A stretch of 64,000 bases of DNA, taken from the NCBI GenBank assembly GCA_030015575.1, contig JASDDO010000001.1:515339772-515403771 (forward strand). The letters are read 5' to 3'. Positions 9,265 through 20,253 of this stretch are shown piece after piece. Position 1 is the stretch's first letter; each line of letters opens with the position of its first letter. The DNA comes from Agapanthus africanus. Its lineage: Eukaryota; Streptophyta; Magnoliopsida; Asparagales; Amaryllidaceae. The notes under the pieces were generated by a model that had not been told where the DNA came from, made no database searches, and saw only the letters and a list, made by a program, of their open reading frames with translations. The position numbers and the translations under genes were made by a program.

Positions 9265-11505
9265 AGCCCTCACGAAGAGGCAGCCCAGCAGCTACCCTGC
9301 TCGGCTATCCCCGGCTGGTAGCTTCCCTACCCCACAATGCCAGGGATCTAAGCCTTCAAAAAGAGGCGACCGAGCAGCTTCACTGCTTGGTTCATCCTTG
9401 GCAGGCCTCCCACGGCCCCTCCAGCGCCAAGGATCAAAGCCCTCACCAAGAGGCATCGAGCAGCTACCCTGCTCGGCTATCCCTGGCCGGTAGCTCGCCT
9501 ACCCCACAACGTCAGGGATCTAATCCTTCACTATGAGGCGACCGAGCAGCTTCACTGCTTAGTGTATCCTTGGCAGGCCTCCCACGGCCCCTCCAGCGCT
9601 AAGGATCGAAGCCCTCACGAAGAGGCAGCCCTGCAGCTACCCTGCTAGGCTATCCCTGGCTGGTAGCTTCCCTATCCCACAACGCCAGGGATTTAAGCCC
9701 TCAAAAAGAGGCAACCGAGCAGCTTCACTGCTTGGTTCATCCTTGGCAGGCCTCCCACGACCCCTCCAGCGCCAAGGATCGAAGCCCTCACGAAGAAGAA
9801 GCCCTGCAGCTACCCTGCTCGGCTATCCCTGGCTGGTAGCTTCCTTACCCCACAACGCCAGGGATCTAAGCCCTCAAAAAGAGGCAACCGAGCGGCTTCA
9901 CTGCTTGGTTCATCCTTGGCAGGCCTCCCACGGCCCCTCCAGCGCCAAGGATCGAAGCCCTCATGAAGAGGCAGCCCAGCAACTACCCTGCTCGGCTATC
10001 CCTGGCTGGTAGCTTCCCTATCCCACAACGCCAGGGATCTAAGCCCTCACCAAGAGCCAGCCCAGCTGCTACCCCCGCTCGGCTATCCCTAGAAGGTAGC
10101 TCGCCTACCCCACGACGTCAGGGATCAAAGCCCTCACTAAGAGGCAGCTCTGCAGCTACCCTGTTCAGCTATCCCTGGCTGGTAGCTTCCCTACCCCACA
10201 ACGCCAGGGATCAAAGCCCTCACCAGGAGGTAGCCCAGCAGCTACCCTGCTCGGCTATCCTTGGCCGGTAACTTCCCTACCCCACAACGCCAGGGATCAA
10301 AGCCCTCACCAAGAGGCAGCCCAGCAGCTATCCTGCTCGGATATCCCTGGTTGGTAGCTCCCCTACCACACAACGCCAGGGATCAAAGCCCTCGCCAAGA
10401 GGCACCGGGCAGCAACCCTGTTTGGCCATCCTTAAGGACAAAAAGCCCTCGCCAAGAGGCACCGGGCAGTAACCCTGCTCGGCCATCCTTAGTAGGCCAC
10501 TTACGGCCCCTCCCACGCTAAGGATGAAAAGCCCTCGCAAGAGGCAACCGAACCCGCCCTTGTTCGGTTATCCCTGGCTTGTAGCTCCCTTCCCCCAACA
10601 AACCAGGGATCAAAGTCCTTACAGAGTCAACCGGACCCGCCCTTGTTCGGTTATCCCTGGCTGGTAGCTCCCTACCAAACCAAGGGTCAAAGCCCTCGCC
10701 AAGAGGCACCGGGCAGTAACCCTACTCGGCACGTCCTTAAGGATCAAAGCCCTAGCAAGAGGCAACCGGGCCCGCCCTTGCTCGGTTATCTCTGGCTGGT
10801 AGCTCCCTACCCCAACAAACCAGGGATTAAAGCCTTCGCCAAGAGGCACCGGGCAGCTACCCTGCTCGGCCATCTTTAGTACGCCACTCACGGCCCCTCC
10901 CGCGCTAAGGATCAAAGCCCTCGCCAAGAGGTACCGAGCGGCTACCCTGCTCGGCCATCCTTAGTAGGCCACTAACGGCCCCTCCGCGCTAAGGATCAAA
11001 GCCCTCACAAGAGGCAACCGAGCCCGCCCTTGCTCGGTTATCCCTGGCTAGTAGCCCCTTACCCTAACAAACCAGGGATCAAAGCCCTCGCCAAGAGGCA
11101 CTGGGCAGCTACCCTGCTCGGCCATCCTTAGTTGGCCACTCACGGCCCTTCCTACGCTAAGGATCAAAGCCCTCGCCAAGAGGCACCGAGCAGCTACCCT
11201 GCTCGGCCATCCTTAGTAGGCCACTAGCGGCCCCTCTGCGCTAAGGATCAAAGCCCTCATAAGAGGCAACCAGGCCCGCCCTTGTTCGGTTATCCCTAGC
11301 TTGTAGCTCCCTACCCCAACAAACCAGGGATCAAAGCCCTTGCCAAGAGGCACCGAGCAGCTACCCCGCTCGGCACCATCCTTAGTTGGCCAGTTACGGC
11401 TTCTCCAACAACTATGGATCAATGCCCTCGCCATGAGGCACCGAGAAGCTACCCTGCTCGGCGCCATCCTTAGTAGGCCATTCACGGCCCCTCCAACAAC
11501 TGAGG
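9265..11505. repeat. Hairpin tandem array of element A (about 87-bp unit)
   Basis: Recurring anchors AGCCCTCAC (9351, 9438, 9523, 9610 and on) give a period of 85-87 bp, roughly 25 units. Each unit has two inverted repeats. One is CCGAGCAG-n4/5-CTGCTCGG. The other is an outer stem such as ATCCCTGGC...GCCAGGGAT enclosing GGTAG-CTTC-CTACC. Sub-types alternate in the left part and change to the right (CCTTAG...CTAAGG types). Two units (near 10429 and 10729) have lost the loop and keep only CCTTAAGG. Many open frames on both strands come from the repeats and are not genes. The position between gag and the 3' LTR matches the hypervariable, tandem-repeat-bearing 3' region known in Tat-lineage elements. 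Confidence 0.92.
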
Positions 11506-11748
11506 AATATGAACTAAACAAGAGGCATCCGGTCTATCAACGTCTTAGCGATCTCCACTTCGACTTCGGAGCCATGGAGATACCATCTTCCCGCCGGTCC
11601 TCGCACACTCGGCAAGTGATCAGATTCAAGTCGACGAGTAATCGCTAGACGAGGAACATGCCGAACATAAAAGCAGTACTGTGCGAATACAATTGTCTAC
11701 CAACAAAAGGAAGTACAAGCACAAACACTACTGCGAAAATAAAAAGTA
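11506..11748. other. Spacer between array and antisense gene
   Basis: Single-copy within the window apart from a last partial array unit. No gene seen. Confidence 0.5.
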
Positions 11749-11754
11749 TTTATT
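11749..11754 (-). terminator. Poly(A) signal of A's antisense gene
   Basis: TTTATT on the plus strand gives AATAAA on the minus strand, about 120 bp past the stop at 11871. B's homologous gene has AATAAA at 50105, about 110 bp past its last stop. Confidence 0.55.
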
Positions 11755-11870
11755 CACAAAGCCAAAAGTCTTTACAAGGGTATTGTGGACTCCCCAGCCT
11801 TATCAAATTTCCTGGAGGCTTACAAAAGAGAGAGGAGGAAAAACAAAAGAGGTCGGGCAGCAAGCCCCGC

Positions 11871-13080
11871 CTAGACCTCACTCCCCTCATCGCTACCGGC
11901 CAGAGGCGTGACCACCGAGAGTGGGACCCGAGCACGGAGCTCACCGTCGACGAACTCCGGAAGCTGCTCCTTGACGGCATCAAGAGCTTTGTTCCATGCA
12001 ATAGCGGAAGCCTCGCCGAGGTCGACGTAAAACTGGTCCGACTCCTTATAATCCGTCACCGCCTTCCTAGCCCAGATCTCGGCAACCTCCGCCGCCTGAA
12101 GTGCCGCCTCAGCATCCCGCCTGCTGGCATCCCTCGCCCTCTTCATGGCGGCAAGGCGGTCGGCCAGTTCCACCAACTTCGCCTCGACGGCTTGGTGGGA
12201 CTCACTTAGGCGGCGATAGGACTCCCGGCACTTTGAAATGGTAAGATCTAAGGCTTCTGACCGGGCTCTGAGGACGATCGACCTCTCCCTCTCCAGACGC
12301 AGCTCGAGTCGCAGACCCTCGACCTCCAAAGAAGACTCTTCTGCTGACCTCGCAGCCCGAATAGCCCCCTCGGCTTCCATACGAGTAACAAGGGCGCAGT
12401 GTTGAAGGACCTGGCGAAAAATGGCAGAGAAACTTAAGGACACCCGAACTAAGAAAAGGTCGCTCGAGGTAACACACGAGGGAGTACATACCTGAACCTC
12501 CTCCTGTGCGATAGCCGCCATTTGGGCCCTCAAGGTTCCCCGCGGCATCGGGGGCCGACTCCTCCATACCAGCAAGAAGGCTAGCGGCAACGGAAAGCTT
12601 CGACGGGACCATGAACTGGACATCCCCTTCCTACACGGGAGTCCCCTCCGGGACCACCGTCGGCGGCGCACGAGAGACCGTCCTCTTCTGCTTAAGAGGA
12701 ACCCCGTCTTCTCCCTCTCCTTCATCCCTCGTCTGAGATTCGGGAACCCGTGTACGCCTTTGGCCATCGCCGGAACAATCGTCAGGAGCTCGTGACGGGG
12801 CAGGTGGCCCTGCCGTCGGAGGCACATCCGGCGCAGGGCTCGAGTCAGCCGGAGGCATGGCCGCACCGCTGGCCCCTCTCCAGAATTGAGCGTCAAAGGC
12901 ACCAAGAGTCTTGGATCGAACCATCTGGCCTGCCAAAAGGGAGAAGAGGCTCGACTCAGAAGGAGAAGAAGCAGAAGGAAGAAGAAGCAAGGCATCTAAC
13001 CTGATGGGAAGAAGTCCTCGAGAAGAGAAAACGCAAGATCCGACCTAAAAGGAGAGCGCCGAGCAAATAAGACTCAGAAC
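11871..13080 (-). pseudogene. Antisense coiled-coil gene of element A (5'-truncated homologue of the PF04195 gene in B)
   Basis: Comparison with B's copy at 47862-49996 gives the structure. Exon 2 starts at 12929 after TTTTGGCAG, with MVRSKTL, a proline/acidic linker and SRAPPT. It ends at the donor CAG/GTATGT (12492/12491). An intron of about 80 bp follows, then exon 3 (12410-11871). Exon 3 encodes a long charged coiled coil (EAEGAIRAARSAEES..., RRLSESHQAVEAKLVEL, KRARDASRRDAEAALQAAE) and ends PLAGSDEGSEV. The intron has no stop, so one 374-codon frame spans it. The first exon with the PF04195 domain is missing: the leader runs almost directly into exon 2. Exon 2 has an in-frame TAG after GTPV that is also present in B, and a frameshift near the AAGN/GTLRAQ junction. 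The function of this gene family is unknown. Confidence 0.75.
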
Positions 13081-13125
13081 GAGAAAAATGTGAAGAGAGA
13101 GAGATCCTGAATCAGGCCTCCTCCT

Positions 13126-13134
13126 TATTTATGC
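13126..13134 (-). promoter_or_regulatory. TATA-like box of A's antisense gene
   Basis: On the minus strand GCATAAATAAGGAGG, matching GTATAAATAGGAGG ahead of the homologous gene in B (47714-47727). The conserved downstream GGAGG supports a shared promoter. Confidence 0.6.
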
Positions 13135-13489
13135 TACCGGCGTCCTCAGCCAGCGGCGACGGTCGACTCCCGCCAAAACGATTCAGTGCTCTCAACGGCC
13201 ACGATCGCCCCACCTGTCGCAAGCAAATTGGCGGCGTCCCATCTGACGCCAGAAGCCTGCGGCACGTCACATCAGCCAACCGGCACCCGACACGTGGTCT
13301 GTTTCTTCAGCAAAAGTGCACACGATCCGGCACACCCTCTTTAATGCAAGGGTTCTTGCCCTGATTCGCTGGCCTCATCCAGAAAAGACAACCAATTTCC
13401 CAGAGATACGCCTGACGATATCTTCGGAAATGAGCTCACCTCGGGTGATCCGGCGAACCACTCTCGACCTGACCCGTCAGCTGGTCGGG
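13135..13489. other. Antisense upstream region of element A
   Basis: About 350 bp between the antisense TATA box and the polypurine tract, with no sustained gene frame. B has a comparable but longer region (47291-47713). Any upstream control sites for the antisense gene would lie here. Confidence 0.5.
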
Positions 13490-13507
13490 ACGAGAGTGGG
13501 TGGCTAA
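13490..13507 (+). other. Polypurine tract of element A
   Basis: ACGAGAGTGGGTGGCTAA directly precedes the 3' LTR start TGATGATGCTCG. B has the equivalent GAACGAGAGTGGGGGGCTGA on the minus strand, next to its LTR. Confidence 0.75.
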
Positions 13508-16500
13508 TGATGATGCTCGATATCGGTGATCTCCCAGATCAGGACACGTAGAAGATGATGTGTCCCAGGGCTCACAAGAAATGACCTACAGTGGCCGGCC
13601 TGACCACTCCTGTGCCCGTTCTATGAGCAAACGCTGGCTCACCTCCGAGCCCCCAGCACAATTGGCCTTCTCGGCCCCACAGCTCGTCTCCGAGCTATCA
13701 CAGGCCCGAGCCTCCTTGGCCTTCTCAGCTCGCCTCCAGGCTCGAGCAGAACCAAGATACCTCGGCTCTCCTGCTCCTCCGTGAACTCTCCCGCCGAGGT
13801 CATCTTCCTCGGTCTCATCGGCCGACCAACAGCACCGCTTGCAGGCTTAACCGCCATCCTGCGAATCTCGCTGTTCTCCGCGGAAACATAGAGACGCGAC
13901 CGCGTAGGTTCGTCTTGCCTGAATTTCGAGGGCAGATGCTATTGGGTGCTATCCGTCCACCTCTCCGAAGATGCCAAGTTGATTTATGGCACCGTGTATT
14001 GAAGGTTTAGACGGATGCGGCTGATGTAGCAGACTTCATCAGATTCCCCCTCATTTGAGGGTTTTTGATTGTGGGGACGCTCTTCCCTGCAGGCGCAAGC
14101 CCCTGCAGTTAATTACGCTACCGCATCGCGGTGACAACTTTCTCTTTCTCCAGATAGTCACTTCATGTCATGTGTGTTTATTTTGTTTTTGGTTTCCCAT
14201 GGATTGTATACGGAGACTAATTTATGTTGTCGCCCGTAGGGCGTGGATTAGTCCAAATCCGTATTTTCTTAGATTTGGGTTTTGGTTTGGGTTTAAGGAT
14301 ACGTTAGTCTCATTTGAGACTAAGATCAACTTAAACGTTTGTTAAGGATACGTTAGTCTAATTTTTAGACTAAGATCAACTTAACGTTTGTTAAGGACAT
14401 GTTAGTCTAATTTCAGACTAAAATCAACTTAATGTTTGTTAAGGACACATTAGTCTAATTTCAGACTAAGATCAACTTAACGGGATCATTTAGATCCAAC
14501 AAAAGAGCATTTGAACTCTATTGTTTTAGTTTAGGGACTTTGCGGTCAATTAGTTTTGGGACATTACGGTCCATTAGTTTAGGGACATTACGGTCCATGG
14601 GTTTAAGGACCCCACAGTCCGAGGTTAAGGACGTCATAGTCCATGGGCTTAAGGACCTCACAGTCCAAGGTTAAGGACATCATAGTCCATGGGCTTAAGG
14701 ACCCCACAGTCCGTGGAATGTCTGGTTGTCGGGACCCGTCACTTCTATGAAAACGTTGAAGGATTACAACGATAAATATCAGAGAAGTGAAGAGATGTAC
14801 CCTTGAACCAATATTGGTTGGGGGATCTGTAGTTGGATTGATTTAAGGATCGTTAATCTCGTTTGAGATTAAGATCAACTTAAATGTTTGTTAAGAATAC
14901 GTTAGTCTAATTTAGACTAAGATCTACTTAACAGGATCATTTAGATCCAACAAAAGAGCATTTAGGCTCTATCGTTTAGTTTAGGGACATTGCGGTCCAA
15001 GTTCAGACGCAAACATGGGTTTGGAAATGCACCAGATAGTTATTGGCCATTGGGACCCACGACCTCTCTGAAAACGTTGAAGAATTACAACGACATGTAT
15101 CAGAGGTGTGAAGAGATGTACCCTCGAACCAAAGTTGAATGAAAGGGTTCTTGAATTATTTTGAATGTCAAGAATATAGTTGGAGTTCAGTTTTAGGAGA
15201 ACTTTCCTCTGGAAGACTTAGCTAGTTTAGGCTAAAATTGGCTTGGATATAGTGTTAAACACTAAAGTATACTTGTCTATCACGTGCTCCCACGTGATGT
15301 GCTTAAAATAGTATTTAAACACTAAGGACGTGGCGCAGTGTTAAATACTAAAAAGAAACGCTCACGTGGGATCACGTGAGGCGCTCGAGTGTTGGGCCCA
15401 AACTTCCCTTATTTTATTCCCAGAATATTCAAATAAGTGTTAAACACTTAATCTTCATGGTAATCACGTGTGTGCACGTGATGGGTACCCATGCACTGAA
15501 TATTGAAAGGATTTGCTAGGGGTCACATGGGGACACGTGAGGCCGCCCAAAATCTGTTCTGACTTGGCTTTGTTCTCTTTATTTTGAGGGATTTATCCAA
15601 GGGTCATGTGGGAGTACGTGACCCCATCTCATTCATTCTTTTTTGACCATTGAGGGGAGGGTCACGTGTTGCCACGCGATTATGTTGGGTACTTGATTTT
15701 TTTATGTGCATGAAAAGTCTAAAGCCCTTGTTTAAGAATTAAATTCTTCTTATAGGGTCAAACCCTAATTTTGTTCAGAGGAATTAAATTCCCATATGTA
15801 TTTGGAAGAATTAAATTCTTTTATAGGGTTAAATTCTAATTTTGTTGGAGGAATTAAATTCCTATGTATTTTGTGGGAGAATATAATTCTCTGAGTTTAG
15901 GTCTTCTCTTAGGTTTTAGATCTGTATGGCAAAATTTTCCCGATGAGAATTAAATTCTCAACTTATGGGAAGATCTGCTTCTGCAGACCTTCAAACAAAA
16001 GAAGAACTAAGTTCTTATTCAGAAGAGTTAAACTCTTAGTTTGAGAATTAAATTCTCTTACAGGGTTATGGGAGCTTATAGAATAATCTCTTTCTCTCTC
16101 TTACCTAGGGTTTCTTTCTTTTCTGAAGAAATCTTTTTTCTATCTCTGGAGAATTAAATTCTCTTCTTTTGTATTCTCTCTCTGTTGTTGTATCTCCTCC
16201 TTTTTTTCTTTCCCCCTTGGCTCCTATTTATAGGAGAAAGAAAAGAATCAGTTTGTTTAGTCAATCTTTCATTGAAACATTTTGATTGATTTTGTAACCA
16301 ATATGATCTTTTAGATCACCCGGTGAATTTTATTCTCCATTGGATTTTTAATCCAAAAGATATTTTATTTGTTATTCCTGGCAGATTTTAGGAAAATATT
16401 TCCTTGTATAGAATCTTTCTATAAATTAGTGATTTTAATCACCATTGGATTTTTAATCCAACAGTGCTCCTCTTTACAGAGCGCAATCCTTTTTGTTTGG

Positions 16501-17599
16501 AAAGATTTAGAGAAATATTAGGATTTTTGATTTCCCTCTTAATTAGAATTAGTTCAGATGGTTTAGGAGTTTATCACTTGTTGGCACGTGACCCCATTTG
16601 TTAAAGTATTCAAATTAGAATTTAATTCTATTGTTCAGAGGGTTTAAGAGTTTATCACGTGTTGGCACATGACCCCGCTGATAAGGCATTTAATCTAGAA
16701 TTTAATTCTATTGTTTCAGAGGGTTTAAGAGCCTATCACGTGTTAGCACGTGACCCCGCTGATTAAGCATTCCATTTTAATTCAGTGTCTACAGGCTTTG
16801 CCTGTAAATGGTCACGTGTCTGCACGTGAGACCTGGTCACGTGTGGGCACGTGACCCCACTAACACAGCATTTCCAATTTGTTTATTTTGTTCTGTGTCT
16901 ACAGGCTTTGCCTGTAAATGGTCACGTGTCTGCACGTGAGACCTGGTCACGTGTGGGCACGTGACCCTACTAACACAGTATTTCCAATTTGTTTATTTTG
17001 TTCTGTGTCTACAAGCTTTTCCTGTAAATGGTCACGTGTTTGCACGTGAGGCCTGGTCACGTGTGAGCACGTGATGCCTATTTTTTTTTAGGATTCCCCC
17101 TTTTTTTGCAAGGGAACAAGTAGCTCTTGGCCGAAAATTTTGGTGGGAACACTCGCCATGCGCGAGATCTCTGCCGGCCACATCTCACGTTCCACGCCAC
17201 CACGATCCCCCATTGACGAGCCTGTCTCTCCATTAATGGGAGGTCCCGCTCTTCACGCGGACGTGACGTCGGGAGCATAACGGACGGCGTGATTCTCGCG
17301 CCTGCCTCGCCTGCTGCCACCCTATATAAACCCCTCCTTCAGACGGTTCAGGCAATCCATTTTTACTCCACTAAGCCGTTACTCTGCTCGGATCTCTAGT
17401 CTAACTTGACCGTTGGAGAGTCTTCGGTGGTACAACCACCCCGGGACTTCCTTGCAGGTAGCCCGAAAACCACAACCTCAAACCCATTGAGATCCACACG
17501 CTTCAGGAGTGACAACCTCTAGATCCAATCTCAGCCACCCATCGCCGCTATCAGCAGATCAACGGAAGGTAACATCTTGGCGCGAACCAGGTCGCGTCA
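13508..17599 (+). mobile_element. 3' LTR of element A, split by a solo LTR
   Basis: Left part 13508-13871 and right part 17152-17599 align end to end with the 5' LTR once the insert at 13872-17151 and one CTCGC duplication are removed. It ends GGTCGCGTCA next to the CACGC duplication. Differences from the 5' LTR are scattered point changes and small indels, more numerous than between the two TR-GAG1 LTRs. That suggests an older insertion. Confidence 0.92.
13872..17151 (-). mobile_element. Solo LTR of the TR-GAG1 family
   Basis: Runs from TGTTCTCCGC to GGTGGGAACA, flanked by CTCGC at 13867-13871 and 17152-17156. It has the same module order as the two LTRs at 20254-23750 and 33527-37022: the GGATTGTATACGGAG block, TTAGTCT/AGACTAA hairpins, GTGTTAAACAC repeats, paired CACGTG repeats, GAATTAAATTC repeats, and the TATA palindrome at 16221-16236. 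It is clearly diverged from those two. No internal region or second LTR is present, as expected after recombination between LTRs. Confidence 0.9.
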
Positions 17600-17604
17600 C
17601 ACGC

Positions 17605-18290
17605 TATATATAAATACTCGATTCTTTAAAGCTGCACATGATGGGCCACGCGTTGATCCCGGTTTACCAAGTACTCTAAGGTCTTATCAAGAACCCTTTT
17701 GGAAGCGTCCCTCACCTCCTCACTTGCAAAGACAAACTCATGAGTGTCCAAACCTCATTTCACTCCTCAAAGTTTGTTAAGGACTTATATCCATCCTTAA
17801 TTGTGGAATTAAGTGCACAAACTAGATATGGAACATAAAAATAGTGAAAACCATCCTCAATATTTCATAAATTTTAAGTGCACTTTAAAATACGACATTA
17901 TAGTCATATTTCATAGATATTCTCAACGTTGTAGGAAATATCTCTTAGATTGGTAATAGTCCCATACCTTCTCAGGTTTTATTTATCCTTTTATCGGATA
18001 ATGGTTTAGTTAAAGGATCCACCGACATGTGTTCAGTTGGTAACTACTCTATAGAGATCTTACTTTTCTTTTCAAGCTTTCTCACATAATTATATCTAAT
18101 GGCAATATGCTTACTAGCAATAGTAAGACTTGTTTTCAGATATATGAATTGCAACGTGATTTTCACAATACAAAGTAATTGTTTTATTAGGTTTTTCAAA
18201 GAAAGGAATTCTGGAAAAAAATTGACGCATCCATTTAATCTCCTTGCTAGCTTTAGACATAGCAATATATTCAGCCTCCATTGTAGATAA
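17605..18290 (-). pseudogene. pol: Old Copia element: RNase H C-terminus and 3' region
   Basis: On the minus strand 18290 to about 18000 encodes the Copia RNase H tail. EAEYIAMSKA begins at the junction with the next insertion. KEIKWMRQFF, SLTIASKHIAIRYNYVR and, after breaks, DPLTKP (about 18010-18025) follow. The EAEYIA reading becomes continuous with 45571 onward when the insertion 18291-45565 and its GATAA duplication are removed, which fixes the nesting order. The part nearer 17605 is the 3' untranslated region that continues at 5845. Confidence 0.8.
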
Positions 18291-20253
18291 TGTTAGTTAT
18301 ATGTATGCCCTAGAGGCCATTACTATACATAGGATGTATATTGTAGTGGATGCTTGGACATATATAGGGAGGACTTTCTTGCTCAATATGATAGTATGCT
18401 ATCTGGTTACTCTTTACCTTAACGTGTACATTGATTGTCTCTCTGTTACATGTGAGTAAAGCCCTTAGGATGTGTACTTGACTACCTGGACTATGATGCA
18501 GATCATACTAGTGGGGACATGGTAGTCCATAAGTACATCCTTCAAGGTCCCTAGTCGTGGGTGTATCGAGACAGGGCATCGATATACCAGAGTAGACTAG
18601 CGTATACCTTCTCGACCCATACAGATGGGCGATGGATGATCCCATATCCATTGGTGTTTGACATCAGAGATGATATACGGGTGCTCAGTGGAGACTGGGT
18701 ACACTGGACGGACTCGCCGAGAACTCCCAGATAGTATTATACCTTACGTCAGATGGCAGTTCTCTGGTGACACTGGTACAGGTTAGTCTGTAGACCCGAG
18801 ATCGTCATAGAGTCTTGTGTGATTCCCACTGTGCTTTGATTTCCACCTTACCACGTCCAAGAGGGCGTGCAAAACGGTGGTTTTTGGGTACAGTCCCGAT
18901 TCACATGGAGGCAATGAGCGATAGGAGGGGATTCGTCTCTCCCGGTATAGGGAGTTGATATTGTGCTGTGTTCGATTGGCTATAACCGGAAATCCCTGGC
19001 CAGGGTTGCTGAGATTTACTGGTAAGTGTTACCAGTAGTTTCTCGAACTGTTATAGACCTCATATCGACACGACTTATCGAGCTACTGGAGTTTGACGTT
19101 TACCACCCCTAGGCGAGATATGCGACATATCAGATGATCAGACCGGACTGTACGGTAAGTGTTACTGGTTGGACTCACAGGAGTGTGAGCGGGCTTGCTC
19201 GTTGATCTTCTGATCGTTCAATACCCGGGTGGCCGTTACGTTTAGCAGACCGCTTGCGGCTTGTGGGTGTTTGATATGATCATCACCTACCGCCGGCGTA
19301 TTGACGAGTCTTTAGAGTCCTACACAGGGGTTTCCTGGCTCAAGCGAAACGAAATGGGAGTACATATGAGATATGTGTGGGACCGAGGATAATACTAGTA
19401 TGTGATACTGTATTCTATTCTCACGATTTGTATCATTGGACGGTTATATGAGATATAGCCGGGTTACCGAATCAAGTGTTGATTCGATATATTGATACAC
19501 TTGATATTAGTCGGTTATATGCAGTATGACCGGATCATTAAATCAAGTGTTGATTTAACGATTTAATGTATAATTATATATTTGATATATTAGTTTAGAT
19601 TAACTAGTATTGGTTCACTTAAGATTATTTTTCTCACTAGATTGTGCACATTGTATATATGATATATGTTTGTGCACTAGTTTGTATCATATTTGATGAT
19701 ACATGCAAACTTGGGTGTGTGTATGCTTTAAACCATGTTTAGGTTAATGGTTAGGGTTTTAACTTATTCATTTATTTTTGGCAAAAATAAAATGGTGGTT
19801 TTTCTTTGTTTTATGCTTGAAGCTTCATGAAGCTTTTTAAGCATCTTTGAAAAGTCTAACCATTTTGTTTTATGCTTTAACCTAACCATCAACCTAAACC
19901 CTAGTTTATTCTCTACATGTGTTAACTCACCCATGATTGCAATGTGATAAGCTTCACTTGATTTTCTATTATTGATTATTCATTCTTTCCTTCTTCTTCT
20001 TCTTCTTCTTGATGAAGTGAAGAAAGCTTGCTAGAAAATTTCATGTGTTGAAATCAAGTGAGAAATCCAAATCCAAAGTGAACCCACTTCCTATTTCTTC
20101 ATCCTCTACCACGTGCCATGTAGTAGAGTGTGTTTTCTTCACAAGGTTCATGACCAAGTGAAGATGGAGCTTGAGTTTGAGTTGCCTCGACGTAGATCAT
20201 CTTCGGCATCGAAGTCAACGACCTAGCCCGCTCATTTCTCCGATGAAACCAAC

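Larger units (their letters stand above)
5841..17604 (+). mobile_element. Element A: non-autonomous Ty3/Tat-like retrotransposon with antisense gene
   Basis: Target duplications CACGC sit at 5841-5845 and 17600-17604. LTRs at 5846-6653 and 13508-17599 (the latter split by a solo LTR) both run TGATGATGCTCG...GGTCGCGTCA. In order the interior holds a primer-binding site, a decayed gag, a gag poly(A) region, a small minus-strand ORF with its own TATA box, a 2.2-kb hairpin-repeat array, a minus-strand coiled-coil gene and a polypurine tract. No pol motif is visible anywhere. Element B (46373 onward) has the same plan in the opposite orientation, so the lack of pol is a family trait rather than a private deletion. 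Confidence 0.9.

Noticed and set aside
9265-11505. CRISPR-like repeat array
   Set aside because: Repeats are contiguous diverged units without unique spacers, inside a plant retrotransposon.
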